A stretch of 7,330 bases of DNA from Clostridia bacterium (GTDB lineage Bacteria; Bacillota; Clostridia; RUG12999): the NCBI GenBank assembly GCA_017502065.1, contig JAFVVU010000288.1, positions 1 to 7,330 of the forward strand. The letters run 5' to 3'. A program made the translations under genes and the position numbers. Each line of letters starts with the position of its first letter. Positions within the stretch are counted from its first letter, which is position 1. Below, in pieces: positions 1 through 7,191 of the stretch. The notes below the pieces were generated by a model. The model had not been told where the DNA came from and searched no databases. It worked only from the letters and a program-made list of their open reading frames with translations.

Positions 1-379
1 CATTAAAAGCAGTCTGCTTTTCAAGTTCGATATTTTCTTCGGCACGCCTTAAAATAAGTTCTGCTTTTGAACGGGCATCTTTAATGATTTCTTCTTCGCT
101 TTGCTGAGCTTTTTTTAATGCACTGTCAAAAATCCGGATGGCTTCATGTACGGCCTTTGCAAGCTTTGCCGCATATTCCGATTTCATATTTGCTGCTTCT
201 GCTTTGGCAAAGCTGGCATTGTCATACATATCATTTACTTCCTGCTCACGTTTGCTCAGTATATTTATAACAGGTTTAAACAGAAGCTTTTTCATCAGAA
301 AAAACAGTATAAGCAGGTTGCCCCATGTGAAAATAAGTGTCCATAAATCAATAGTTACAAATGACAGATAGTTTTCCAT
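1..379 (-). CDS. atpF: F-type ATP synthase subunit b, N-terminal part (runs off left edge)
   Basis: Subunit b forms the peripheral stalk that holds the F1 head against the membrane part of ATP synthase. About 126 codons are visible from ATG at 377-379; the gene is open at the window edge, so the C-terminus is missing. The translation starts MENYLSFVTIDLWTLIF, with one membrane segment at about residues 10-30. A conserved-looking K-K-L-L-F-K-P-V turn follows, then a long charged, Ala/Glu/Lys-rich helix typical of the b-subunit dimer stalk. A GAAGGTG ribosome binding site lies about 5 nt upstream and overlaps the atpE stop region; the gap to atpE is only 10 bp, so translation is probably coupled. 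The family assignment rests on topology, the helical pattern and position directly after atpE. atpH, atpA, atpG, atpD and atpC would be expected further left, but this is inference. Confidence 0.93.
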   Translation of the reverse strand, partial: MENYLSFVTIDLWTLIFTWGNLLILFFLMKKLLFKPVINILSKREQEVNDMYDNASFAKAEAANMKSEYAAKLAKAVHEAIRIFDSALKKAQQSEEEIIKDARSKAELILRRAEENIELEKQTAFN

Positions 380-389
380 ATACACACCT

Positions 390-1367
<978 letters not shown>

Positions 1368-1387
<20 letters not shown>

Positions 1388-1763
1388 TTTTTCCATCCCT
1401 CATGTGAATTATAAGAATAACAATCCGTTCAAAAATAAACGGCAGAATAACGGAAACAGCATTGAAAAAAGGAAACCTTATTGCAACACCAACCGTAACG
1501 GCAATAAGAATTATGCGCAGAAAATACGAAATGTTCATAAACAGCTTTGCATCCGATTTATCCTTTTTATTTACAACGTGCGCAACGGAAAGCGCAAGAA
1601 AAAAGTAGTTTAAAAGCGTAACGGCAGTGCCAAGTGCGGCGCCGTATAATACGGACATGTTGAAATGTCCGAAAACGGCAAAACCGGCTATCATAATGAT
1701 GCTCATAACAGATACGCCAATGCACATACGTACAACTTCTTTTCTTAAACCGGTGTCAAGCAT
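1368..1763 (-). CDS. atpI: ATP synthase subunit I (assembly-associated membrane protein)
   Basis: This is a 131-residue, strongly hydrophobic protein with four predicted membrane helices, at about residues 12-30, 37-57, 78-97 and 100-118. A short Lys/Asp-rich loop lies at about 65-72 and the hydrophilic tail is charged. No catalytic motif is expected. AtpI-family proteins help c-ring assembly or ion supply (Mg2+ uptake has been suggested) and are usually encoded first in atp operons. The family is poorly conserved, so the call rests on size, topology and position immediately before atpB, with which it overlaps. The start is supported by AAAGGAG 9 nt upstream; the stop is TGA. The upstream 103-bp gap to ychF contains a terminator, so this is probably the first gene of the atp transcription unit. 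Confidence 0.85.
1397..1401 (-). promoter_or_regulatory. Ribosome binding site that decides the atpB start
   Basis: On the minus strand this reads GAGGG and lies inside the 3' end of atpI. It directly touches the ATG at 1394-1396, which is too close to use, but is 9 nt from the ATG at 1385-1387. The downstream ATG is therefore preferred for atpB. Confidence 0.55.
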
Positions 1764-1810
1764 TTTTCTTTGCTCCTTTTACTGTTTTCGCTTATTATTA
1801 CCGGTATTTA

Positions 1811-1847
1811 CAAAAAAATACGGCCTGCATCATTTGATGCAGACCGT
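1811..1847 (-). terminator. Intrinsic terminator after ychF
   Basis: Read on the minus strand, a stem CGG-T-CTGCATC, loop AAAT, and GATGCAG-G-CCG folds as 7 + 3 base pairs with one internal mismatch. The stem occupies 1821-1846, with an extra A-T pair at 1820/1847. It is followed at once by TATTTTTTTG. On the plus strand no T-run follows, so it acts in one direction only. It lies 20 bp beyond the ychF stop and 47 bp before the atpI start, separating the two units. Confidence 0.88.
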
Positions 1848-1866
1848 GGTATGTAGTTATATTAAA

Positions 1867-2964
1867 TTATACATTAAATCTGAACAAAACAACGTCGCCG
1901 TCGTTCATAACATATTCCTTACCTTCAAGACGTACAAGTCCTTTTTCTTTTGCTGCGGCAATAGAGCCATTTTCAATAAGAGTATCGTAAGAGATAACTT
2001 CAGCACGGATAAATCCGCGTTCAAAATCTGTGTGGATTTTTCCTGCCGCCTGAGGAGCTTTTGTGCCGTTTTTGATTGTCCATGCACGAACCTCAGGTTC
2101 ACCTGCGGTTAAGTAGCTGATAAGACCAAGAAGCTTGTAGCTTGCTTTTATAAGTCTGTCAAGACCGGATTCTTCGAGTCCTAAATCCTGAAGGAACATA
2201 AGCTTGTCTTCGTCATCAAGCTGAGAAATTTCTTCTTCAATTCTTGCGGAAATGGGGAGCACTTCGGCACCTTCGGCCGCTGCCATTTCTTTAAGACGGT
2301 TTACATATGCATTGTTTTCAATTCCGTTTGCAAAATCATCTTCTGCAACGTTTGCGGCATATATAATGGATTTCTTTGTAAGAAGAGAAAGGTCTTTTAT
2401 AAGGTCAGCTTCATCATCGGAAAGTTCAACGCTTCTTGCAGGCTTTCCGCTTTCAAGAGCCGCCATGATTTTATTTAAAACATCAAGCTCTTTTGCATAT
2501 TTCTTATCACCGGATTTTGCCATTTTACCGGTACGTTCAATTCGTTTTTCAAGAGTTTCCATATCGGCAAAAATAAGCTCGTAGTTTATGGTTTCAATGT
2601 CGCGCATCGGGTCAATTGAGCCGTCAACGTGAACGATATTGCTGTCATCAAAACAACGTACAACATGGATGATAGCGTCAACCTCTCTTATGTGGGAAAG
2701 GAACTTGTTTCCAAGACCTTCACCACGGCTTGCGCCTTTTACAAGACCTGCAATATCAACAAATTCAATTACTGCATGTGTGATTTTTTTCGGATTGTAT
2801 ATTTTTGCAAGCTCATCAAGACGGGAATCGGGCACGTTAACCATTCCAACGTTCGGCTCAATTGTGCAGAACGGATAGTTTGCAGATTCTGCGCCTGCTT
2901 TTGTAATTGCATTAAAAAGTGTACTTTTACCTACGTTAGGTAATCCTATTATTCCAAGTTTCAT
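1867..2964 (-). CDS. ychF: YchF/OLA1-family redox- and ribosome-associated ATPase
   Basis: YchF is a universally conserved cytosolic P-loop NTPase of the Obg group. It binds ribosomes and, unlike its relatives, prefers ATP. The 365-residue protein has the family's usual length. G1/Walker A is GLPNVGKST at residues 7-15, G3 is D-I-A-G-L-V-K-G-A at 70-78, and the G4 position is N-V-A-E at 205-208. N-x-x-E in place of N-K-x-D is the known feature that relaxes guanine specificity in this family. A coiled-coil region lies at about 130-175. The C-terminal TGS domain runs from about 281 to 364 and ends D-G-D-V-V-L-F-R-F-N-V. The start has AAAGGGAG 11 nt upstream; the stop is TAA. It is read from the divergent promoter at 3009-3037 and ends at the terminator at 1811-1847, so it appears to be monocistronic. 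All motifs are intact. Confidence 0.98.
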   Translation of the reverse strand: MKLGIIGLPNVGKSTLFNAITKAGAESANYPFCTIEPNVGMVNVPDSRLDELAKIYNPKKITHAVIEFVDIAGLVKGASRGEGLGNKFLSHIREVDAIIHVVRCFDDSNIVHVDGSIDPMRDIETINYELIFADMETLEKRIERTGKMAKSGDKKYAKELDVLNKIMAALESGKPARSVELSDDEADLIKDLSLLTKKSIIYAANVAEDDFANGIENNAYVNRLKEMAAAEGAEVLPISARIEEEISQLDDEDKLMFLQDLGLEESGLDRLIKASYKLLGLISYLTAGEPEVRAWTIKNGTKAPQAAGKIHTDFERGFIRAEVISYDTLIENGSIAAAKEKGLVRLEGKEYVMNDGDVVLFRFNV

Positions 2965-3008
2965 TAAAAAACTTACTCCCTTTCAATAATTTCTATACAT
3001 TAAATTAC

Positions 3009-3037
3009 ATTATATCAATAAATGACCAAATTAGCAA
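3009..3037 (-). promoter_or_regulatory. Predicted ychF promoter, extended -10
   Basis: On the minus strand, -35 is TTGCTA (3032-3037; four of six consensus bases) and -10 is TATAAT (3009-3014), with a 17-bp spacer. TGA immediately precedes the -10, making an extended -10 element. Transcription would start near 3002 and leave a leader of about 37 nt before the ychF ATG. The call is by consensus only. Confidence 0.72.
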
Positions 3038-3066
3038 TAGATTTTTTAAATATTTTATGATATAAT
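3038..3066 (+). promoter_or_regulatory. Predicted promoter of the regulator-kinase-asp23-fakA operon
   Basis: The -10 is a perfect TATAAT at 3061-3066 preceded by TGA, a perfect extended -10. The -35 position (3038-3043, TAGATT, 17-bp spacer) matches consensus at only three of six bases, so the extended -10 probably carries recognition. An activator may help. The expected start is near 3073, giving a leader of about 26 nt that includes GGAGGTGG (3087-3094). Confidence 0.7.
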
Positions 3067-3098
3067 AGAAGAAGTAAGTATATTTCGGAGGTGGCGAA

Positions 3099-3749
3099 AT
3101 GAATGCAAATGTTTTAATTGTTGACGATGATTACAACATATGTGAGCTTTTGCGTCTGTATCTTGAAAAAGAGGGGTTCAGAATACAGATTGCCGGCAGT
3201 GGAACGCTTGCACTTGAAAAAATAAGTGCGGCAATGCCGGATATTGTACTTCTTGACATAATGCTTCCGGGAATGGACGGGATGCAGGTGTGCAGGGAAA
3301 TACGAAAAACAAGTGATGTACCGATAATAATGCTTACTGCAAAGGATGATACTATTGATAAAGTGCTGGGGCTTGAACTCGGCGCCGATGATTATGTTGC
3401 AAAACCGTTTGACCCGCGTGAGCTGATTGCAAGAATAAAAGCAGTGCTCCGCAGATATGAAACAAAACATTCCGATGTGAAATCAGTAAATTATGACGGC
3501 ATAAGCATCAACATTACAACCTATGAGCTTGTTCTGGGCGGCAAAAAAGTGGAAACTCCGCCAAAAGAGCTGGAGCTTATTTATTTCCTTGCTTCAAATC
3601 CGAATAAGGTGTTCACAAGAGAACAGCTTCTTGACGAAATATGGGGATATGAATTTTTCGGTGATTCAAGAACTGTAGATGTTCATATAAAAAGACTTCG
3701 TGAAAAGCTTGAAGGGTTTGAAAAAGGCTGGGAACTTAAAACTGTATAG
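3099..3749 (+). CDS. OmpR/PhoB-family response regulator, truncated by an in-frame TAG in the wing
   Basis: This is a cytosolic transcription regulator paired with the kinase gene that follows. The receiver domain (about 1-120) has the acidic pocket D9/D10, the phospho-acceptor D53 in L-L-D-I-M-L-P-G, T80 and K102, all intact. The winged-helix domain (about 130-216) has the transactivation loop and the recognition helix R-T-V-D-V-H-I-K-R-L-R. Translation stops at TAG (3747-3749) after W-E-L-K-T-V, giving 216 residues. In this family that motif continues T-V-[W/R]-G-V-G-Y-K-F, the wing hairpin that contacts DNA. The missing codons are present in frame after the TAG, and the full frame would give 229 residues. 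As read, the wing is lost and DNA binding is probably impaired. The start is firm: GGAGGTGG lies about 5-7 nt upstream. The target genes and the specific subfamily are not recognised. Confidence 0.93.
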   Translation: MNANVLIVDDDYNICELLRLYLEKEGFRIQIAGSGTLALEKISAAMPDIVLLDIMLPGMDGMQVCREIRKTSDVPIIMLTAKDDTIDKVLGLELGADDYVAKPFDPRELIARIKAVLRRYETKHSDVKSVNYDGISINITTYELVLGGKKVETPPKELELIYFLASNPNKVFTREQLLDEIWGYEFFGDSRTVDVHIKRLREKLEGFEKGWELKTV

Positions 3750-3788
3750 GGTGTAGGCTATAAATTTGAAGTAAAATCCGGAGAATAA
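3747..3788 (+). other. In-frame amber codon and orphaned C-terminal codons of the response regulator
   Basis: After TAG at 3747-3749 the same frame continues for 12 codons, translated GVGYKFEVKSGE, and ends at TAA (3786-3788). G-V-G-Y-K-F is the invariant wing motif of OmpR/PhoB regulators, so this is the true gene end displaced by a stop. A TGG (Trp) or AGG (Arg) codon would need one base change to become TAG; both residues occur at this place in the family. The kinase's Shine-Dalgarno GGAG (3780-3783) lies in the last codons. Readthrough would therefore end 2 nt before the kinase ATG, while the amber stop ends translation 41 nt before it. Confidence 0.9.
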
Positions 3789-3790
3789 AT

Positions 3791-5218
3791 ATGAATAAAA
3801 CAGAGAAAAAACTGTTTCGGCAGTATATGTCAATAGTGGTGTCGATTGTACTGACGGTATGCATAGTTTTATCGTTTGTGGCATCGTTTATGATTAAAGG
3901 AAGCGGCAGAATGCGCCTTGAAAAAACGGTGGACAAGGTAATATCAACTTTTGTTGAAGCGCAGGATGATGAAAAAGCGGCAAGAAACCTTACGGATAAT
4001 CTTGTGCAGATTTTAAGCGAAGTCGGTAGAACAGAAATAATAATTTTTGATGCTAACGGACGTGTAAGAATTGCGTCCGAAGGTCATCGGGACTTTGTTT
4101 CAAGGGATAACGTCCGTTTGTCGATGGATAAAATAATAGCCGGCGAAACAGTGTTTTTTGAAACAAAATCAGATTTTTTATATGAAAATATTGCAATTGG
4201 CAAGCCGATAGTGTATAATAAGATTATAATAGGTGGAGTCTTGTGTGTTATATCGGGAGAATTTATTTCCGATATAATGGTGGAGATTCTTAATTATGCC
4301 GCACTTTTCGGTTTGGTGCTGTTTGTTGTCTGCATATTTATTGCAAGAGCGCTTGCAAAAAGGCAGTCCAGACCTGTAAATATGCTTAAAGAAGCAATAA
4401 GCATTGTGTCGGCAGGGAATTTTGAAAAATTTGCTCCTCTTGAGATTAAAGGCGACCTGGAAGATGTGTCTGCGGATTTTAATAAAATGGCAGAAACTAT
4501 AATGCGCCAGGAGAAAACAAATAAGGAGTTCATAGGAAATATTTCGCACGAAATAAGAACACCGCTTACAATAATAACCGGTTTTTTGCAGGGCATTGCA
4601 GACGGAACGGTTCCCGAAGAAAAGAAAAATGAGTATATGGGAATTGTTATTGATGAAACCAAACGTCTTACAAGACTTGTTAATGAGCTTCTTGAAATAG
4701 CAAGACTTGAATCTTCGGCAAATCCGGTCAAACTGCAGAATTTTGATGTGGGCGACCTTGCCAAACAGGTTATTATAAAGTTTGAAAAGAATATTGAAAA
4801 TAAAGGCCTTGATGTTAATTTCAGTTTCGAAGAAAACAGCTGCATGGTAAGTGCCGATAAAGACGGAATCGAGCGTGTTCTTACAAATCTTACGGATAAT
4901 GCGGTTAAATTTGCTGATGTGGGGGGATATATAAAAATATCAACCGTAGCATCGGGCGGAAAAATTCAGGTGGCAATTGAAAATTCCGGCGAAGGAATTT
5001 CAAGAGAAGAACTGAACAGTATATGGAACAGGTTCCATAAAACTGATAAATCAAGAAGCGCTGATAAGCTCGGTGTCGGGCTTGGATTATATATTGTAAA
5101 AAACATAATTAATCAGCACGGCGAACACATAACGGCAGAAAGTGTCCCCGGACAATATACAAAGTTTGTGTTTACCTTATCCAGAGAAAGGAGCTTAAAA
5201 AATGGCAATAAAGATTAA
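3791..5218 (+). CDS. Membrane sensor histidine kinase
   Basis: This is the partner of the preceding regulator. The 475 residues are arranged as TM1 (about 13-35), an external sensor domain (about 36-165), TM2 (about 166-186), a HAMP linker (about 187-241) and a HisKA domain. The phospho-acceptor is H253 in I-S-H-E-I-R-T-P. The HATPase domain has its N-box around N366/N370 (N-L-T-D-N-A-V-K-F), an F-box R-F-H-K-T-D-K-S-R-S (414-423) and a G2 box G-V-G-L-G-L-Y-I-V-K (428-437). The G1 box reads N-S-G-E-G-I (398-403), with Asn where Asp is usual. I believe this variant occurs in other Gram-positive kinases, so it need not mean loss of activity. The external domain resembles the size of a single PAS-like fold, but the ligand is not recognisable. 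GGAG lies 7 nt before the ATG. The 3' end overlaps asp23 by 17 bp, implying coupled translation. Confidence 0.95.
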   Translation: MNKTEKKLFRQYMSIVVSIVLTVCIVLSFVASFMIKGSGRMRLEKTVDKVISTFVEAQDDEKAARNLTDNLVQILSEVGRTEIIIFDANGRVRIASEGHRDFVSRDNVRLSMDKIIAGETVFFETKSDFLYENIAIGKPIVYNKIIIGGVLCVISGEFISDIMVEILNYAALFGLVLFVVCIFIARALAKRQSRPVNMLKEAISIVSAGNFEKFAPLEIKGDLEDVSADFNKMAETIMRQEKTNKEFIGNISHEIRTPLTIITGFLQGIADGTVPEEKKNEYMGIVIDETKRLTRLVNELLEIARLESSANPVKLQNFDVGDLAKQVIIKFEKNIENKGLDVNFSFEENSCMVSADKDGIERVLTNLTDNAVKFADVGGYIKISTVASGGKIQVAIENSGEGISREELNSIWNRFHKTDKSRSADKLGVGLGLYIVKNIINQHGEHITAESVPGQYTKFVFTLSRERSLKNGNKD

Positions 5219-5555
5219 TACTGACAGAGGAGATATTAAAATTTCAAACAACGTTCTGATTAAAATTATTGCAAACGTTGCAGGGGGTTGCTACGGCGTT
5301 GTAGGTCTTACACCTGCAGGCGGCGGAAAAGTGCTTGACCCTAATAATATTTCCAGCCTTGCTAAAGGGGTTAAAGTAAAAGCAGAAGCTAAAAAGCTTG
5401 TTATTGACCTTCACATAGCAACAATGTACGGTATGAATATGAGCACAATAAGCAAAAGTATAAGAAGCAGTGTTAAATATCAGATAGAACATTTTATGGG
5501 CATAGAAGTTGGTGCATTTAACATTCATGTTCAGACAGTCCAGATTGACGAATAA
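5202..5555 (+). CDS. yloU: Asp23/Gls24 (YloU) family envelope stress response protein
   Basis: This is a small 117-residue soluble protein of the Asp23/YloU (DUF322) family. Members associate with the membrane and respond to envelope or alkaline stress in Staphylococcus and Bacillus. Support comes from the size, the early I-S-N-N-V-L-I-K-I-I-A-N-V-A-G segment, the G-V-V-G-L-T motif at about 33-38, and the C-terminal amphipathic V-K-Y-Q-I-E-H-F-M-G-I-E-V-G-A-F-N-I-H-V-Q pattern. No signal peptide or membrane segment is seen. AAGGAG lies 8 nt before the ATG, inside the kinase gene, whose last 17 bp overlap this one. fakA follows after 15 bp, the same yloU-yloV pairing found widely in Firmicutes. 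The molecular function remains uncertain. Confidence 0.92.
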   Translation: MAIKINTDRGDIKISNNVLIKIIANVAGGCYGVVGLTPAGGGKVLDPNNISSLAKGVKVKAEAKKLVIDLHIATMYGMNMSTISKSIRSSVKYQIEHFMGIEVGAFNIHVQTVQIDE

Positions 5556-5570
5556 AGGGAGGAAATAAAG

Positions 5571-7178
5571 ATGAAAATTACAGGAGAAATTTTTTCCCGT
5601 ATGATTATTTCCGCCGCGAACAATCTTGGAAATAGCAAGGAAGAAGTAGACAGACTTAATGTATTTCCGGTGCCGGATGGCGATACCGGTAAAAATATGT
5701 ATCTTACAATGTCGGGTGCGGCAAATGCCGTTAAAGAAAATGTAGACCCCGACTTTAAAGCGGTTGCAAATAAAGTAGCATCCGCAACACTCAAATCTGC
5801 AAGAGGAAACTCCGGTGTTATTCTTTCTCAGCTTTTCAGAGGTCTTGCAAAAGGAATTGAAACCTTCTCCGAGCTTGACGGAAAGGCTCTTGCTGCAGGT
5901 CTTGAAAAAGCTTCAGCAACAGCATATAAAGCTGTAATGAAACCAACTGAAGGAACAATCCTTACAGTTGCAAGAGCGTGCGCAGAATCCGCAGTAGAAG
6001 CAGCTGAAAACACAGACGACCTTGCCACAGTTGCACGTGCAGCTCTTGAAGGCGGTAAGATAGCACTTGATAAAACTCCTGATATGCTCCCCAAACTTAA
6101 AGAAGCAGGCGTTGTAGATGCCGGCGGTATGGGATGGATTTGCATATTTGAGGGTATGCTCAAGGTTATGGAAACCGGTGTTATGGTTGAATATACAGCC
6201 GAAGAAACAGGCGTTTCGGCCGGTCCTGATATGGTACTTGAGGAAGAAGAAATTACTTTCGGTTACTGTACAGAATTCATAATTGAAAAAAGTGATTTCA
6301 AAGCTTCCGTAAATGAATTTAGAAATACAATTTCACCGCTTGGTGACTGTATGCTTGTAATTGAAGATTTTGACGTTGTTAAGGTGCACATACATACCGA
6401 TAATCCGGGTCTTGTGCTTCAGGCGGCTCTTAAAATCGGTAGCCTTATCAATATTAAAATAGATAATATGCGTCAGCAGCATAATAATACAATTGCTGCA
6501 GCACAGGAAAAAGCTCCCCGAAAGGAATTTGCAATAATTGCAGTTTCTGCAGGAACGGGATTTTCCGATATATTCAAACAGCTCGGCGTTACAGATATAA
6601 TCGAAGGCGGACAGACAATGAACCCCAGCGCAGGCGATATTGCCGATGCGGTAAATAAAGCAAACGCTGATGTTGTTTATGTTCTTCCTAACAACAGTAA
6701 CATCATTCTTGCGGCTGAACAGGCAAGGGATATTGTAGATTGCAAGATTGAAATAATCCCGACAAAGACAGTTCCGCAGGGAATAAGCGCAGTAATTGCA
6801 TTTAATCCAGAATCTTCAGCTGAAGATAATGTGCGTAATATGAAAGACAGCGCAAGCTATGTACAAACAGGTCTTGTAACATATGCCGTACGTGACAGTG
6901 AAGCAAACGGTATTGTGATAAAAGAAGGTAACATCATCGGTCTTTCCGATAAAACAATAGTAACTGCAGGTGAAGATATAAACGAAGCAGTTCTTAATGT
7001 TTGCGAAAGTATTGCAGATGAAGATACCGGCGTAATAACACTTTATTACGGCAGCGACGTTTCTGAAGACGATGCAAATGCACTTTTCTCTCAGCTTGAA
7101 GAAAAGTATGAAGACTGTGATGTAATTCTTCAGTATGGCGGTCAGCCGGTATATTACTATATGGTATCTGCCGAATAA
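5571..7178 (+). CDS. fakA: FakA/YloV family protein (DAK2 domain; fatty acid kinase catalytic subunit)
   Basis: FakA phosphorylates fatty acids carried by a FakB (DegV-like) partner; the acyl-phosphates feed phospholipid synthesis by PlsX/PlsY. This 535-residue protein has the family's length and order. The N-terminal DhaL/DAK2 ATP-binding domain (about 1-200) has the Mg-binding N-V-F-P-V-P-D-G-D-T-G-K-N motif (D36, D38), A-R-G-N-S-G-V-I-L-S-Q (77-87) and D-A-G-G-M-G (183-188). The middle domain (about 225-310) has C233, H273 and H275 (K-V-H-I-H-T-D-N-P-G). These residues resemble the Cys/His/His metal site I recall for staphylococcal FakA. The C-terminal DegV-like domain (about 318-535) has G-G-Q-T-M-N-P-S (346-353). 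AGGGAGG precedes the start. All visible motifs are intact, so activity is likely. No fakB gene lies in the window, so the partner must be encoded elsewhere. Confidence 0.94.
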   Translation: MKITGEIFSRMIISAANNLGNSKEEVDRLNVFPVPDGDTGKNMYLTMSGAANAVKENVDPDFKAVANKVASATLKSARGNSGVILSQLFRGLAKGIETFSELDGKALAAGLEKASATAYKAVMKPTEGTILTVARACAESAVEAAENTDDLATVARAALEGGKIALDKTPDMLPKLKEAGVVDAGGMGWICIFEGMLKVMETGVMVEYTAEETGVSAGPDMVLEEEEITFGYCTEFIIEKSDFKASVNEFRNTISPLGDCMLVIEDFDVVKVHIHTDNPGLVLQAALKIGSLINIKIDNMRQQHNNTIAAAQEKAPRKEFAIIAVSAGTGFSDIFKQLGVTDIIEGGQTMNPSAGDIADAVNKANADVVYVLPNNSNIILAAEQARDIVDCKIEIIPTKTVPQGISAVIAFNPESSAEDNVRNMKDSASYVQTGLVTYAVRDSEANGIVIKEGNIIGLSDKTIVTAGEDINEAVLNVCESIADEDTGVITLYYGSDVSEDDANALFSQLEEKYEDCDVILQYGGQPVYYYMVSAE

Positions 7179-7191
7179 TACGGGTGATTTT

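Larger units (their letters stand above)
3009..3066. repeat. 9-bp inverted repeat made by two divergent -10 elements
   Basis: ATTATATCA at 3009-3017 is the exact reverse complement of TGATATAAT at 3058-3066, with 40 bp between the arms. Each arm is the extended -10 element of one of the two divergent promoters, so promoter consensus alone can explain the symmetry. A regulator site is possible but not demonstrated. Confidence 0.6.

Noticed and set aside
1799..1806. TACCGGTA palindrome upstream of atpI considered as an operator
   Set aside because: Eight bases of perfect symmetry can occur by chance, the flanks do not extend it, and no second copy was noticed in the window.
1627..2112. 161-residue open frame on the plus strand
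   Set aside because: It spans the reverse of atpI, the terminator and the end of ychF, has no ribosome binding site, and its translation is low-complexity Cys/Phe-rich. It is an antisense shadow.
3747..3749. Genome-wide reassignment of UAG as a sense codon
   Set aside because: atpB ends with TAG at the normal family length, with another stop soon after and no conserved extension, so UAG is used as a real stop here. Only site-specific readthrough, mutation or error remain.
4294..4845. 183-residue open frame on the minus strand
   Set aside because: It lies wholly inside the well-supported histidine kinase gene on the other strand and matches no family; Ser/Phe-rich shadow composition.
5183..5218. 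Possible frameshift or fusion at the kinase-asp23 junction
   Set aside because: Both reading frames have complete family ends and starts, and asp23 has its own AAGGAG ribosome binding site. This is an ordinary 17-bp overlap.
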